Program-made: the position numbers and the translations under genes
NCBI GenBank assembly: GCA_002366635.1
Contig: DFBN01000006.1
Location: 458-11,464, forward strand
Origin: Caldifarciminota bacterium UBA3079
Lineage (GTDB): Bacteria; Hydrothermota; Tepidihabitantia; Tepidihabitantales; Tepidihabitantaceae
DNA length: 11,007 nt
Reading direction: 5' to 3'
Notes under the pieces: model-generated
The model's database searches: none
What the model was told of the DNA's origin: nothing
Seen by the model: the letters and a program-made list of their open reading frames with translations, nothing else
In this document: positions 1 to 7,226 of the stretch, one piece after another
Layout: each line of letters opens with the position of its first letter
Position numbering within the stretch: the stretch's first letter is position 1

Positions 1-379
1 CATAAAACGCAAGCTTGTATTTCAGCCGTTCCGCATCCTTCTTGCCATTGGGGAAATAGATATTATAAAGCACAAACCCGGGATATTCAGTAATAAGAAT
101 CCGGCCTTCATTATCAAACCGCTTTGTGCCGAAGCTGGTCTTGACTGAGTCAGGCTTCTTTTGGCTGAAAGTAACGACCCCGCTGTATCCTTTGCGCTCG
201 GCCGGGTTCCAGAAAGAATAATAACCCGAAGGACGGTCGATATAGTCGGCAACTTGTTCGGGTCTGGCTTTTGTTTCCTGGCAGCATAGGATATCAGGCA
301 AATCCTTTCCCAGCCAGTCAAGAAAACCTTTTCGGGCGCAGGCCCTGATACCGTTCACATTCCAGGAGAGTATCCGCAT
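1..379 (-). CDS. xth: Exodeoxyribonuclease III (AP endonuclease), N-terminal part
   Basis: Exonuclease III-family DNA repair enzyme of the endonuclease/exonuclease/phosphatase fold, which cuts DNA at abasic sites and trims 3' ends in the cytoplasm. Only the first 126 codons are present; the gene runs off the left edge of the window. Visible family signatures are SWNVNGIR at residues 5-12 (Asn7 is a metal/active-site position), QETK at 34-37 (Glu35, the metal-binding Glu of the family), YSGVV at 65-69, FDNEGR at 88-93 and YNIYFPNG at 105-112 (Tyr108 matches the catalytic Tyr of the family). The later Asp/Asn and His catalytic residues lie outside the window. The start is the ATG at 377-379, giving the canonical MRILSWN beginning. 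It lies 9 bp after the stop of the PorV-like gene, but there is no recognisable Shine-Dalgarno in the A-rich leader, unlike its neighbours. It may be translated by coupling. A housekeeping gene at the tail of an envelope operon, with no evident functional link. Confidence 0.95.
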   Translation of the reverse strand, partial: MRILSWNVNGIRACARKGFLDWLGKDLPDILCCQETKARPEQVADYIDRPSGYYSFWNPAERKGYSGVVTFSQKKPDSVKTSFGTKRFDNEGRILITEYPGFVLYNIYFPNGKKDAERLKYKLAFY

Positions 380-388
380 TTATTTCTG

Positions 389-1426
389 CTAGAAACCAAC
401 CGTCAAAGTCAACCTGTGAGAACCGCCAAGCCTTGCCAAATCACGGTAGCTGTAGTCCATGGTCAGTCCGAATGCAGCCGGTTTGACCTTGAATCCGACA
501 CCGGCAGACAGACCGGTTTTCCATCCCAGGTTATCAGCATAATCCATATCCGTGTTAAGAACATATCCGGCACGCAGAAACAGCACCCGGTAGTTATACT
601 CGAAACCCATGTTGACTTTCTCATTGACATCGTTGAAATGGTTCAAATCCACAGCTCCGGTCAGATAAGAACGGTCGGTGTGCAGAAAATCGTAAGCAAT
701 ACCAACCCGGAAAACAACCGGCAGCGGAAATGTCTCGGTCAGATAGGTTGCCGGAATCGGCTCTCTGGTCCATGGCCATTCCCATTCCCGCTCATGAGTG
801 AAGTCAAGTTGGCTGCCACTGTAATGCAGGTCAGGCCCGAAGTTGACAATAGCCATCGCCAGCCTCAGATTGCGCCAGCCGGTGTTATAATGCAGCCCGA
901 AGTCGAATGCAGCACCGGTGCAGCCGACATCCCAGATTTTCTCGGAAACCAGCTTGGCCGAAAACCCGAAGGCCAGTTTATCAGTAAACATCCGTGCATA
1001 GGAAAGCCCGGCGGCCAGGTCGGTGCCGGTGAATGTTTCGCCTGTGCCTTGGTAATCCTCGATTGTTGTCTCCTCAAACTTGCCAAGGGACAATGCGGTT
1101 ACATCCACGCCGAAGCTGCCGGACAAAGCCGGCATCGCTACCGACACATAATCGTGATTGATGTCCGCAATCCAGTCGATATGATTGACTACGACCTCAC
1201 GCCCTTTGAGTAACGCCAGACCAGCCGGATTCCAGTAAGCCGCAGTCGGGTCGTCGGCAACCGCTACGAAAGCATCACCCATGCCGGTGCAACGGCCAAC
1301 ACCGATTTTCAAGAAAGGCAAACCAGCCATTCCTATTTTGGTAAACGCAGCCCGGCCAGGAGTGGCTATTGCCCCCAGAAGGACCGCACATGCCAGAATC
1401 CTCGTTGCTTTACTGTCATGTCTCAT
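389..1426 (-). CDS. PorV/PorQ-family outer-membrane beta-barrel protein
   Basis: Predicted 345-residue outer-membrane barrel of the PorV/PorQ (UPF0164-like) family. PorV of Bacteroidetes is the outer-membrane shuttle that receives type IX secretion substrates through their C-terminal domains; family members elsewhere are mostly uncharacterised. A signal peptide is visible (basic start, hydrophobic stretch about residues 9-20, cleavage near AAF at 26-28). The family hallmark follows at about 42-73: G-x-G-R-C-x-GMGDAFVAVADDP-x-AAYWNPAGLA. The rest is alternating amphipathic strands, and the protein ends in ...LTLTVGF with a terminal Phe, as expected of a BAM-assembled barrel. The ATG at 1426 is preferred over a GTG at 1432 because AGGAGG lies 5 nt upstream and the GTG would overlap that site. 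The SD overlaps the stop codon of the preceding secreted-protein gene, so the two are probably translationally coupled. Family assignment is firm; a role as sorting-domain acceptor is an inference from context. Confidence 0.88.
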   Translation of the reverse strand: MRHDSKATRILACAVLLGAIATPGRAAFTKIGMAGLPFLKIGVGRCTGMGDAFVAVADDPTAAYWNPAGLALLKGREVVVNHIDWIADINHDYVSVAMPALSGSFGVDVTALSLGKFEETTIEDYQGTGETFTGTDLAAGLSYARMFTDKLAFGFSAKLVSEKIWDVGCTGAAFDFGLHYNTGWRNLRLAMAIVNFGPDLHYSGSQLDFTHEREWEWPWTREPIPATYLTETFPLPVVFRVGIAYDFLHTDRSYLTGAVDLNHFNDVNEKVNMGFEYNYRVLFLRAGYVLNTDMDYADNLGWKTGLSAGVGFKVKPAAFGLTMDYSYRDLARLGGSHRLTLTVGF

Positions 1427-1430
1427 TGCC

Positions 1431-1437
1431 ACCTCCT
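1431..1437 (-). promoter_or_regulatory. Shine-Dalgarno of the PorV-like gene, overlapping the upstream stop codon
   Basis: On the minus strand the order is TAGGAGGTGGCAATG. The TAG stop of the large secreted protein shares bases with AGGAGG, which lies 5 nt before the ATG at 1426. This decides the ATG over the in-frame GTG at 1432, which falls within the AGGAGGTG stretch. Confidence 0.85.
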
Positions 1438-4411
1438 AATAGATTACCACGAACTTGCCGACCTGGGTACCGACATCAGATTCCACATGGAAAATGTAAA
1501 TGCCGGGTGCGGGTTTCTGTTTATTCTCGTTCAGCAAATCCCAGTCTTCATCGCCGCCATACTGATTGGGCAGCCCGCCGATATCGGGCTTTGTATCATT
1601 GTGCTCGAGCGTCTTGATGAGGTCACCGGCCAGATTATAAATCCGGATGGTGCACTCATTGGGTAGATTGATGAACTTGAGCTTGCGGAAATCCGGATGG
1701 CGTTCCCATTCGTTGCGCACAAGATAAGGGTTCGGCACGACCTTGACATCCAGTTTCGGCATGCTGCCCTCAAACACCATCGCTTTGAACTCGACCTCAA
1801 ACGCCGAATATGATGGGGCCGGAGAAAGGTTCTTGGTATAAAGAATCCAGGTATCGCCCGGCTGCGGCAACACAGTATCGATAACCGGTCTCTGCCCAGG
1901 CCGAAATAGAAACTGACTGCCACAAATATAGAAGCTTATGGTCTGATTCGGTTCCAGCGTATCACTGGCCCATCCCCTCAGTGCCCGGAAACACCAGCCG
2001 TTGGCAGAATCCGCAACCGACCCACGGTCGCAATAACGGTAAGGCACCGCTATGTCATTATCAATGTCATGAACATCACAAGTCAGAGCACCATTGTCAT
2101 TCGTCCGCCAGGTAATCCGGTAGTTCGAGCCGCGATATGCCCACAACCACTTGTTATCGGCCAGCTCAGGAACGATAAGCGAATCCTCGGGATAAGAACC
2201 GAAAACGACATCAACCCGCTCATAGAACTGCAACGGTATCTGGTCCATCTGAAGCCACATTCCAATCTGAACCACGGGCAGCCATGCCCTGGTGGTATCA
2301 TAAGTAGTGTCACCGGTCACACTCACCTTTTTCTCCACTTTGGTCACAACCGAGTCGAACACGGTCGGAACAAGACGGAAAGTATCGGTAACACTGTCGA
2401 TGTGCATCCCGAACTCGGTCAATCCGACTACTGTATCACCATCCTGTTCTGTCACAATAAACCTGTACGCCGGCTGATAACCTTGCCGGTCATAACCAGG
2501 CTCAAGAAACTGAATCCGATAGGTTTCATCCCGGACCGCGTGCGGGGAAACGGCAAACGGCAAAATCCCCAGACGCAAATGGCTGTTACCACCCGCCTGG
2601 AACCAGTCCGACTCAGGCGGTTTGTAATTGCCTGGCTGGGTCCTGGGAACCACATGCAACGCAGTGATTCCGGACTCGAGCGACAGTGTATCCAGACTGT
2701 CAGGATTCGCGCCCAGATAGTTGATGTCGAAAGAAGTCACCCCATAGTAGTAAGGAAAACCGAGCCTCAGGTTACTGGAATCAACATAACTGTATGCAAG
2801 CCCCCTATCCCCAGCCTTGGTCCGAAGCGACTCGACCACGGTCGTATCCTCATACAGAATGCCGTCAATCCGGTCGAACTGGGTCAGCAGTCGCCAATCA
2901 CCCGGCTGTCCGGTCCGGCTCCGATACACCTTATATCCCTGGAAATCCTGCTCAATATAATATGGGTTCTGCAAAGCCGGAGCAACAGGATAGAACCGGT
3001 CGCGCCCATCCTCGGGGAAATCATCCCAGACCAGAGTCACTCTGCCGTCGCCCGGAATCGGAGTGACATTCGGGCTGGGCGGCGGCTCGGGCATAATCCA
3101 GTTATTGTCATATGCCGCCTGGGCCGCCCTTGAAGCAACACCCAACTGGAAAGGCCAGGTAGTTCTTTCCCCGCTGCGGTCGGCATTCGCGGCAATCACT
3201 CCGATAGTTACTGTAGCCAGTTCATCCGGTGCCAAATCAAAAGGCCCGGTTGCCTGAAGGAACCGTTTGTCAGCCGGACCGGCGTCAATCGAGTCATAAG
3301 GATTATAATTATAAGGCGGGTCCCAGTCGTGACCCGAAAGCGCAAGGTATTGCGCGAAGTCGTCCGTGGGGTCGTTCGCCAGGATGAATATCTTGAAAGC
3401 GGTCATACCGAGCTGCCGTCCTTCGGCCGGTTCGTCAATCAGGCCGTTTTCGTTATTGTCGATGCCGTCAAAACCGTCAATCGAACCGTCCGGATTCTTG
3501 ACAAAAGGACTCTGCAGAAAATCGAACCCGACAAACCCGCTCGGAACCGCATCCTCGCTGTAAACATAGCCCATATTATCAACATAGACCGAATCGGTAT
3601 GGTCCTTGTTGTAGAGATACTTACACAAAGCCAGACCGCACCGGTCATCGGTTGCATTGCCGACATCCGCATCACACACCATCCCGAGATAAACCCCGTG
3701 CAGGCTGTCGTCGGTCCGGTTCCTGACATCAAACTTGCAGAAAACGATGTCCCTGTTCCAGGGCAGGGTCCATGAATAAACAGTCTGGTAAGCCTCAATG
3801 CCTATCGGTCGGGGTGTCCGGCCCGAAGTATGATTCTCCGGGTCACGGTCATTGAACACAGTCCAGGCATCGCCGGTGGAAACTGCTTTCCTCGGTAGGT
3901 AATAGAAATAGCCCTTGATAGTATCTCCGCCCGTGGGAATTCTCAGCGGAGTAAGCACCGAGTCCTGAAGCGAAGCCGGAAAATCGTCTGGATTAGGCGG
4001 CCAGTCCCCAGGATAAATATACACCTTCTCGAATGCGCGGCTGCTGTAACCGCCCGGCGCGTTGTCATAACATCCGGGCGTCATCTCCGACCTGCCGGAA
4101 TTGGGGTTATACCCATTGGAAACCAGGGTATCTTTGCCGGCCGAACTCCTTTTCAGCGCACCTATCCAGATACCCGCACCATAAATATACATATCACCTG
4201 AACCGGCCGGCCACTCTCCACCAGGACGGCCGATTCCGTATCCGAATGTCGAATAGTTGGTTATCGGCATCCGCCACTGGTTCTTCTGATACCACTGATA
4301 ATCATAGATACGGCTAGGTTTCCAAGGTTTTGTTTCGGTCCGGGCACTGGCAATACCAACGAAACCCAGTAACAAAAACAGATAGCACAACCCTCTTTTT
4401 ATCGTTCTCAT
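1436..4411 (-). CDS. Large secreted protein with fibronectin-III-like segment and C-terminal sorting (FlgD-like) domain
   Basis: Predicted exported protein of 991 residues; no precise function recognised. An N-terminal signal peptide is clear (RTIKRG, then a hydrophobic run, cleavage near ASA-R about residue 23). Residues 25-440 are rich in Tyr, Trp, Gly and Asp and match no domain I can name; within them DGIDNNENGLIDE at about 317-327 is an Asp/Asn-rich, calcium-binding-type motif. Residues about 447-570 resemble a fibronectin type III module (GDGRVTLVWDD...GYKVYRS...YYYGVTSFD). The last ~105 residues form a FlgD-like/type IX type A sorting module: VVPNPYL, then IRIYNLAGDLIKTL, a turn with DEDWDL, PAPGIYIFHV and KFVVIY at the very end. 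The protein is thus expected to cross or be displayed on the outer membrane. Two ATGs stand in tandem; the second (4411) is chosen because it is 4 nt from GGAGG, whereas the first (4414) is only 1 nt away. It lies between the TonB-dependent receptor and the PorV-like gene with 9-bp gaps, suggesting a shared pathway. Confidence 0.85.
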   Translation of the reverse strand: MRTIKRGLCYLFLLLGFVGIASARTETKPWKPSRIYDYQWYQKNQWRMPITNYSTFGYGIGRPGGEWPAGSGDMYIYGAGIWIGALKRSSAGKDTLVSNGYNPNSGRSEMTPGCYDNAPGGYSSRAFEKVYIYPGDWPPNPDDFPASLQDSVLTPLRIPTGGDTIKGYFYYLPRKAVSTGDAWTVFNDRDPENHTSGRTPRPIGIEAYQTVYSWTLPWNRDIVFCKFDVRNRTDDSLHGVYLGMVCDADVGNATDDRCGLALCKYLYNKDHTDSVYVDNMGYVYSEDAVPSGFVGFDFLQSPFVKNPDGSIDGFDGIDNNENGLIDEPAEGRQLGMTAFKIFILANDPTDDFAQYLALSGHDWDPPYNYNPYDSIDAGPADKRFLQATGPFDLAPDELATVTIGVIAANADRSGERTTWPFQLGVASRAAQAAYDNNWIMPEPPPSPNVTPIPGDGRVTLVWDDFPEDGRDRFYPVAPALQNPYYIEQDFQGYKVYRSRTGQPGDWRLLTQFDRIDGILYEDTTVVESLRTKAGDRGLAYSYVDSSNLRLGFPYYYGVTSFDINYLGANPDSLDTLSLESGITALHVVPRTQPGNYKPPESDWFQAGGNSHLRLGILPFAVSPHAVRDETYRIQFLEPGYDRQGYQPAYRFIVTEQDGDTVVGLTEFGMHIDSVTDTFRLVPTVFDSVVTKVEKKVSVTGDTTYDTTRAWLPVVQIGMWLQMDQIPLQFYERVDVVFGSYPEDSLIVPELADNKWLWAYRGSNYRITWRTNDNGALTCDVHDIDNDIAVPYRYCDRGSVADSANGWCFRALRGWASDTLEPNQTISFYICGSQFLFRPGQRPVIDTVLPQPGDTWILYTKNLSPAPSYSAFEVEFKAMVFEGSMPKLDVKVVPNPYLVRNEWERHPDFRKLKFINLPNECTIRIYNLAGDLIKTLEHNDTKPDIGGLPNQYGGDEDWDLLNENKQKPAPGIYIFHVESDVGTQVGKFVVIY

Positions 4412-4415
4412 CATG

Positions 4416-4421
4416 CCTCCT
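4416..4421 (-). promoter_or_regulatory. Shine-Dalgarno abutting the receptor stop codon
   Basis: The minus strand reads TGAGGAGGCATGATG. The TGA stop of the TonB-dependent receptor supplies the first A of AGGAGG. The spacing is 1 nt to the first ATG and 4 nt to the second, favouring the second as the start of the large secreted protein. Confidence 0.8.
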
Positions 4422-7216
4422 CAGAACTCAATGTTCACACCGAGCTTGACCTGCCTCGGCGGTCCGAAATTCATCGGGTTATTGACGAAGTCGAGGTAGC
4501 CCATCCGATAAGCCAGGTATTCCTCTTCATCAGTAATATAGCCGTCATGGTTGTGGTCACGCACCGGATTATACTTGACCGGATTGAGCAGAGTCACATC
4601 GGGGTCAAGCACCCAGTTATCAGGTGAGTAAGTTTCGACATAACCGTCATTGTCAGGTGCACCGGTATGGCCGTAAACCCATTGCACGATTCGGGCATTG
4701 AGAAGGTTTGTGACAATGCATGTCAGCCCCAGTTTTAACTTGCCGACCGATACATGCTTGGTCGCATTCAAATCGGCAGTAAACCTGGTAGGCATCCGTG
4801 CCGAATTCTGCTCGGCAGTCTTCCGGCCGGCATTGAGCTTTCTTACTTCACGGGGTGTATAAGGTAAACCAGAACCGAAATTCAAAAGGACCGTCCCGTT
4901 GAAATCGCGCAAAGCCTGGAATTCCACATCAAGAGGAAAATCACACCCCAGACTCAGCTTGGCGTTATGCCGCTCATCGAACTCAAGCGCATAGTCTCGT
5001 CGGGGCGGCTCCATCTGCAAACCGGTTACCGGGTCAACACCATAGCGATACCGCTCATAATACCACTCATATGTAGAAGAAGCGGTCCCCCGTGCCATCG
5101 ACAACCCGTAAGAAATCCTGGCGTTCCAGTAATTTGCGAGCGCCTTGACCATGCCGATTTCAAATCCTCGCACGCTGCCGTATTCCTCATTCACGAGCGG
5201 GAAATAACCCATCGGCACCGCCGGCTGAAACCGTGTCCCCATCAGGTCGAAAATGTCCTTGTAATAAGCGGTAAGGTCAACTACCACGAAATCGGAAAGC
5301 TGCTGCTCAAGGCCGAGCTCATAAGCGATCGTCTGCTGGGCACGCAGGTCAGGGTTGCCGATAATCTGATTACCCCGGGCATATGCGGCCGATGAAATAT
5401 TGTCATAAAGATAGCGGTAGTCCGGGGTCTGGAAGAAATGGCCGTAGCTGAACCTGAACTTGGTCCGTTCGCTGATGGGAAAAGAGAGCCCAAGCCTTGG
5501 CGAAACCTTGTACTTCAGCTTGGCCGCTATCATGGATGTATCTTCGACATTCTCCGGGTTAGCGCGCTTATAAGCTTCCGGGTCAAGATAGTCAAACCTG
5601 AGCCCTGCCCTGACTACCAAATCCTCAAAGTCCATCCGGTCCTGAACGAAAAACGCCAGGTTCAAAGGGTCGAAATCATAAGCATCCACAAACGGGTTCG
5701 GGTCCCAGGGCAAAGAGTTATACCGACGGTGCAGATAATTCTTGCGGGCTTCAAGACCGGTCTTGAACTCGTGCACTTTGCCGACATTATGGGTCAAGTC
5801 ACCTTTGAGACTCAACACATTTGCCCAGTGCATCAGGAAATACCTGTAGTCCCCAGACCCGTAAAACATGTTGTAGATGCCCCATGGATTTTTGGTATTG
5901 GATTTGGACTGTTCGACATATCCCGGCATCGGATGGAAAAGCACCGACTCATCTTTTGCCACCGTATCCTCGGCCTTGAAGATATAGTCTTCCCAGAAAC
6001 GCACCGAAAAGTCACGGAGCGAATCCTCGGCCTCCAGGTCGCGCACCGCTATTGTCCGGTGATTGTAAAAGTAGGCGGCCCGCACTGTATAAAATGTTCC
6101 TTCGGTAAGCATATGATTAACCGAAAGGTCACCTTTCTTTACCCGCTCGCGCCGCGAAGTGAAATGGTCGAGGTTATACTTGAAACCGAGGTGATTCTCG
6201 CCGTTGCGGTCATAAGGATAAAGCTCGTATTGAACCCTGGATATGAAGCCGTTTGCAGTCAGTTTCATCCCTTGATTAAACGGCAGCGCATATGTCAGCT
6301 TAGCCGTCGTCTTATAATCCTGGCGGTTGTGGTGTGGCAGCTTGTACTCCTGGGGCATGAAATCATCGGAGAAATAGAGCTCACCGGACAGAAAATAACG
6401 CAGTTTCTTCCAGACCGGAAACGGCCCGCCCAAAGACAACTCATAACGATTGTCCCCGAAGTTCAATGCCGAAGGAAAGAGCTCGTCAGTAGTATACTTA
6501 ACCCGTCCCTGGGTATATGCCTTACCTTCCTTGGTTATAACCTGAATCACACCCGACATCGCCTCGCCGTATTCGGCGTCAAACCCTCCGGAAATCACCA
6601 CAACTTCAGCCGTAGCCTCGGGGTTGACCCTTGCAGCCTGATACCCGTAAAGCGGGTCCCGTGTGGCAACACCGTCCAGGAAGTACATCACCTCGTCCGG
6701 CCTGCCGCCACGGAGGTGCTGACCATAAGCAGGGCTCGTCACCACGCCGGCCTGCAGACGAACAATATCAGACAGTGTCTGCACCGGCATCTTGTCAAAC
6801 TCGTCCGTAGTCATATACCGGCTGGTTGTTGCATCGGTGCGCACAATTCTCGGCCTCGTGCCCGGAACCACAACTTCCTCTATCTTGAATGCAGTGCCGG
6901 ACTTCAATGCAAAATCCTCGGTTATCGTCTGGTCAGGAATTATCAGCACATCCTTTCTGACAACAGTCTGATAACCGATATAGGAAATCTCCAATGTCTG
7001 TTTCCCGGCCGGCACATTGCTTATCAGATATTCGCCATTGACATCAGTTGCGGCACCAATCATAGTGCCTTCAATCATAACATTGGCACCGGCAAGGGCT
7101 TCACCGGTCTGGGTATCAACTACCCGACCGCGAATCCGGCCGGATTCACCAGCCAGAAGCATACCGACCAGAACCGAACTGAGCACCAACAGCCTGGAAA
7201 CGATTCCGCACTTCAT
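4421..7216 (-). CDS. TonB-dependent outer-membrane receptor with N-terminal carboxypeptidase-regulatory-like domain
   Basis: A 931-residue outer-membrane receptor/transporter, energised by TonB-ExbB-ExbD. Domains in order: signal peptide (1-23); a carboxypeptidase-D regulatory-like beta-sandwich about 26-105 (GRIRGRVVDTQTGEALAGANV, then a DVNGEYLISNVPAG core); a TonB-box-like segment EEVVVPG at 113-119; plug domain about 128-230 with LRGGRPDEVMYFLDG and the closing SGVIQVITKEG; then a 22-strand-type barrel to the end. Barrel hallmarks are FSYGHFFQTPDYRYLY (589-604), NPDLRAQQTIAYELG (621-635), YGSVRGFEIG (679-688) and a terminal Phe (KLGVNIEF). The plug style resembles Oar-like/FCB receptors more than siderophore receptors such as FepA. 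A perfect EF-hand-type loop (DHNHDGYITDEE, 887-898) lies in the last predicted extracellular loop. The ATG at 7216 has AGGAGG 4 nt upstream, overlapping the stop of the lipoprotein gene. The substrate cannot be told from sequence. No partner SusD-like gene is present. Confidence 0.93.
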   Translation of the reverse strand: MKCGIVSRLLVLSSVLVGMLLAGESGRIRGRVVDTQTGEALAGANVMIEGTMIGAATDVNGEYLISNVPAGKQTLEISYIGYQTVVRKDVLIIPDQTITEDFALKSGTAFKIEEVVVPGTRPRIVRTDATTSRYMTTDEFDKMPVQTLSDIVRLQAGVVTSPAYGQHLRGGRPDEVMYFLDGVATRDPLYGYQAARVNPEATAEVVVISGGFDAEYGEAMSGVIQVITKEGKAYTQGRVKYTTDELFPSALNFGDNRYELSLGGPFPVWKKLRYFLSGELYFSDDFMPQEYKLPHHNRQDYKTTAKLTYALPFNQGMKLTANGFISRVQYELYPYDRNGENHLGFKYNLDHFTSRRERVKKGDLSVNHMLTEGTFYTVRAAYFYNHRTIAVRDLEAEDSLRDFSVRFWEDYIFKAEDTVAKDESVLFHPMPGYVEQSKSNTKNPWGIYNMFYGSGDYRYFLMHWANVLSLKGDLTHNVGKVHEFKTGLEARKNYLHRRYNSLPWDPNPFVDAYDFDPLNLAFFVQDRMDFEDLVVRAGLRFDYLDPEAYKRANPENVEDTSMIAAKLKYKVSPRLGLSFPISERTKFRFSYGHFFQTPDYRYLYDNISSAAYARGNQIIGNPDLRAQQTIAYELGLEQQLSDFVVVDLTAYYKDIFDLMGTRFQPAVPMGYFPLVNEEYGSVRGFEIGMVKALANYWNARISYGLSMARGTASSTYEWYYERYRYGVDPVTGLQMEPPRRDYALEFDERHNAKLSLGCDFPLDVEFQALRDFNGTVLLNFGSGLPYTPREVRKLNAGRKTAEQNSARMPTRFTADLNATKHVSVGKLKLGLTCIVTNLLNARIVQWVYGHTGAPDNDGYVETYSPDNWVLDPDVTLLNPVKYNPVRDHNHDGYITDEEEYLAYRMGYLDFVNNPMNFGPPRQVKLGVNIEF

Positions 7217-7220
7217 AAAA

Positions 7221-7226
7221 CCTCCT
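7221..7226 (-). promoter_or_regulatory. Shine-Dalgarno of the receptor, overlapping the lipoprotein stop codon
   Basis: The minus strand reads TAGGAGGTTTTATG: the TAG stop of the lipoprotein (7225-7227) shares its last two bases with AGGAGG, 4 nt before the receptor ATG. This is the same stop/SD fusion as at 1431-1437. Confidence 0.85.

Noticed and set aside
22..321. Minus-strand 99-codon open frame
   Set aside because: Alternative frame inside xth; the frame starting at 379 gives the exonuclease III motifs and runs through the whole segment.
416..1213. Plus-strand open frame of 265 codons
   Set aside because: Antisense shadow of the PorV-like gene, which has the clear family motif and terminal Phe.
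2069..3133. Plus-strand open frame of 354 codons
   Set aside because: Antisense shadow of the large secreted protein; no domain.
4421..7216. SusC-type glycan importer
   Set aside because: The N-terminal carboxypeptidase-like domain fits, but there is no SusD-like gene or glycoside hydrolase nearby, and the plug and length fit Oar-like FCB receptors better.
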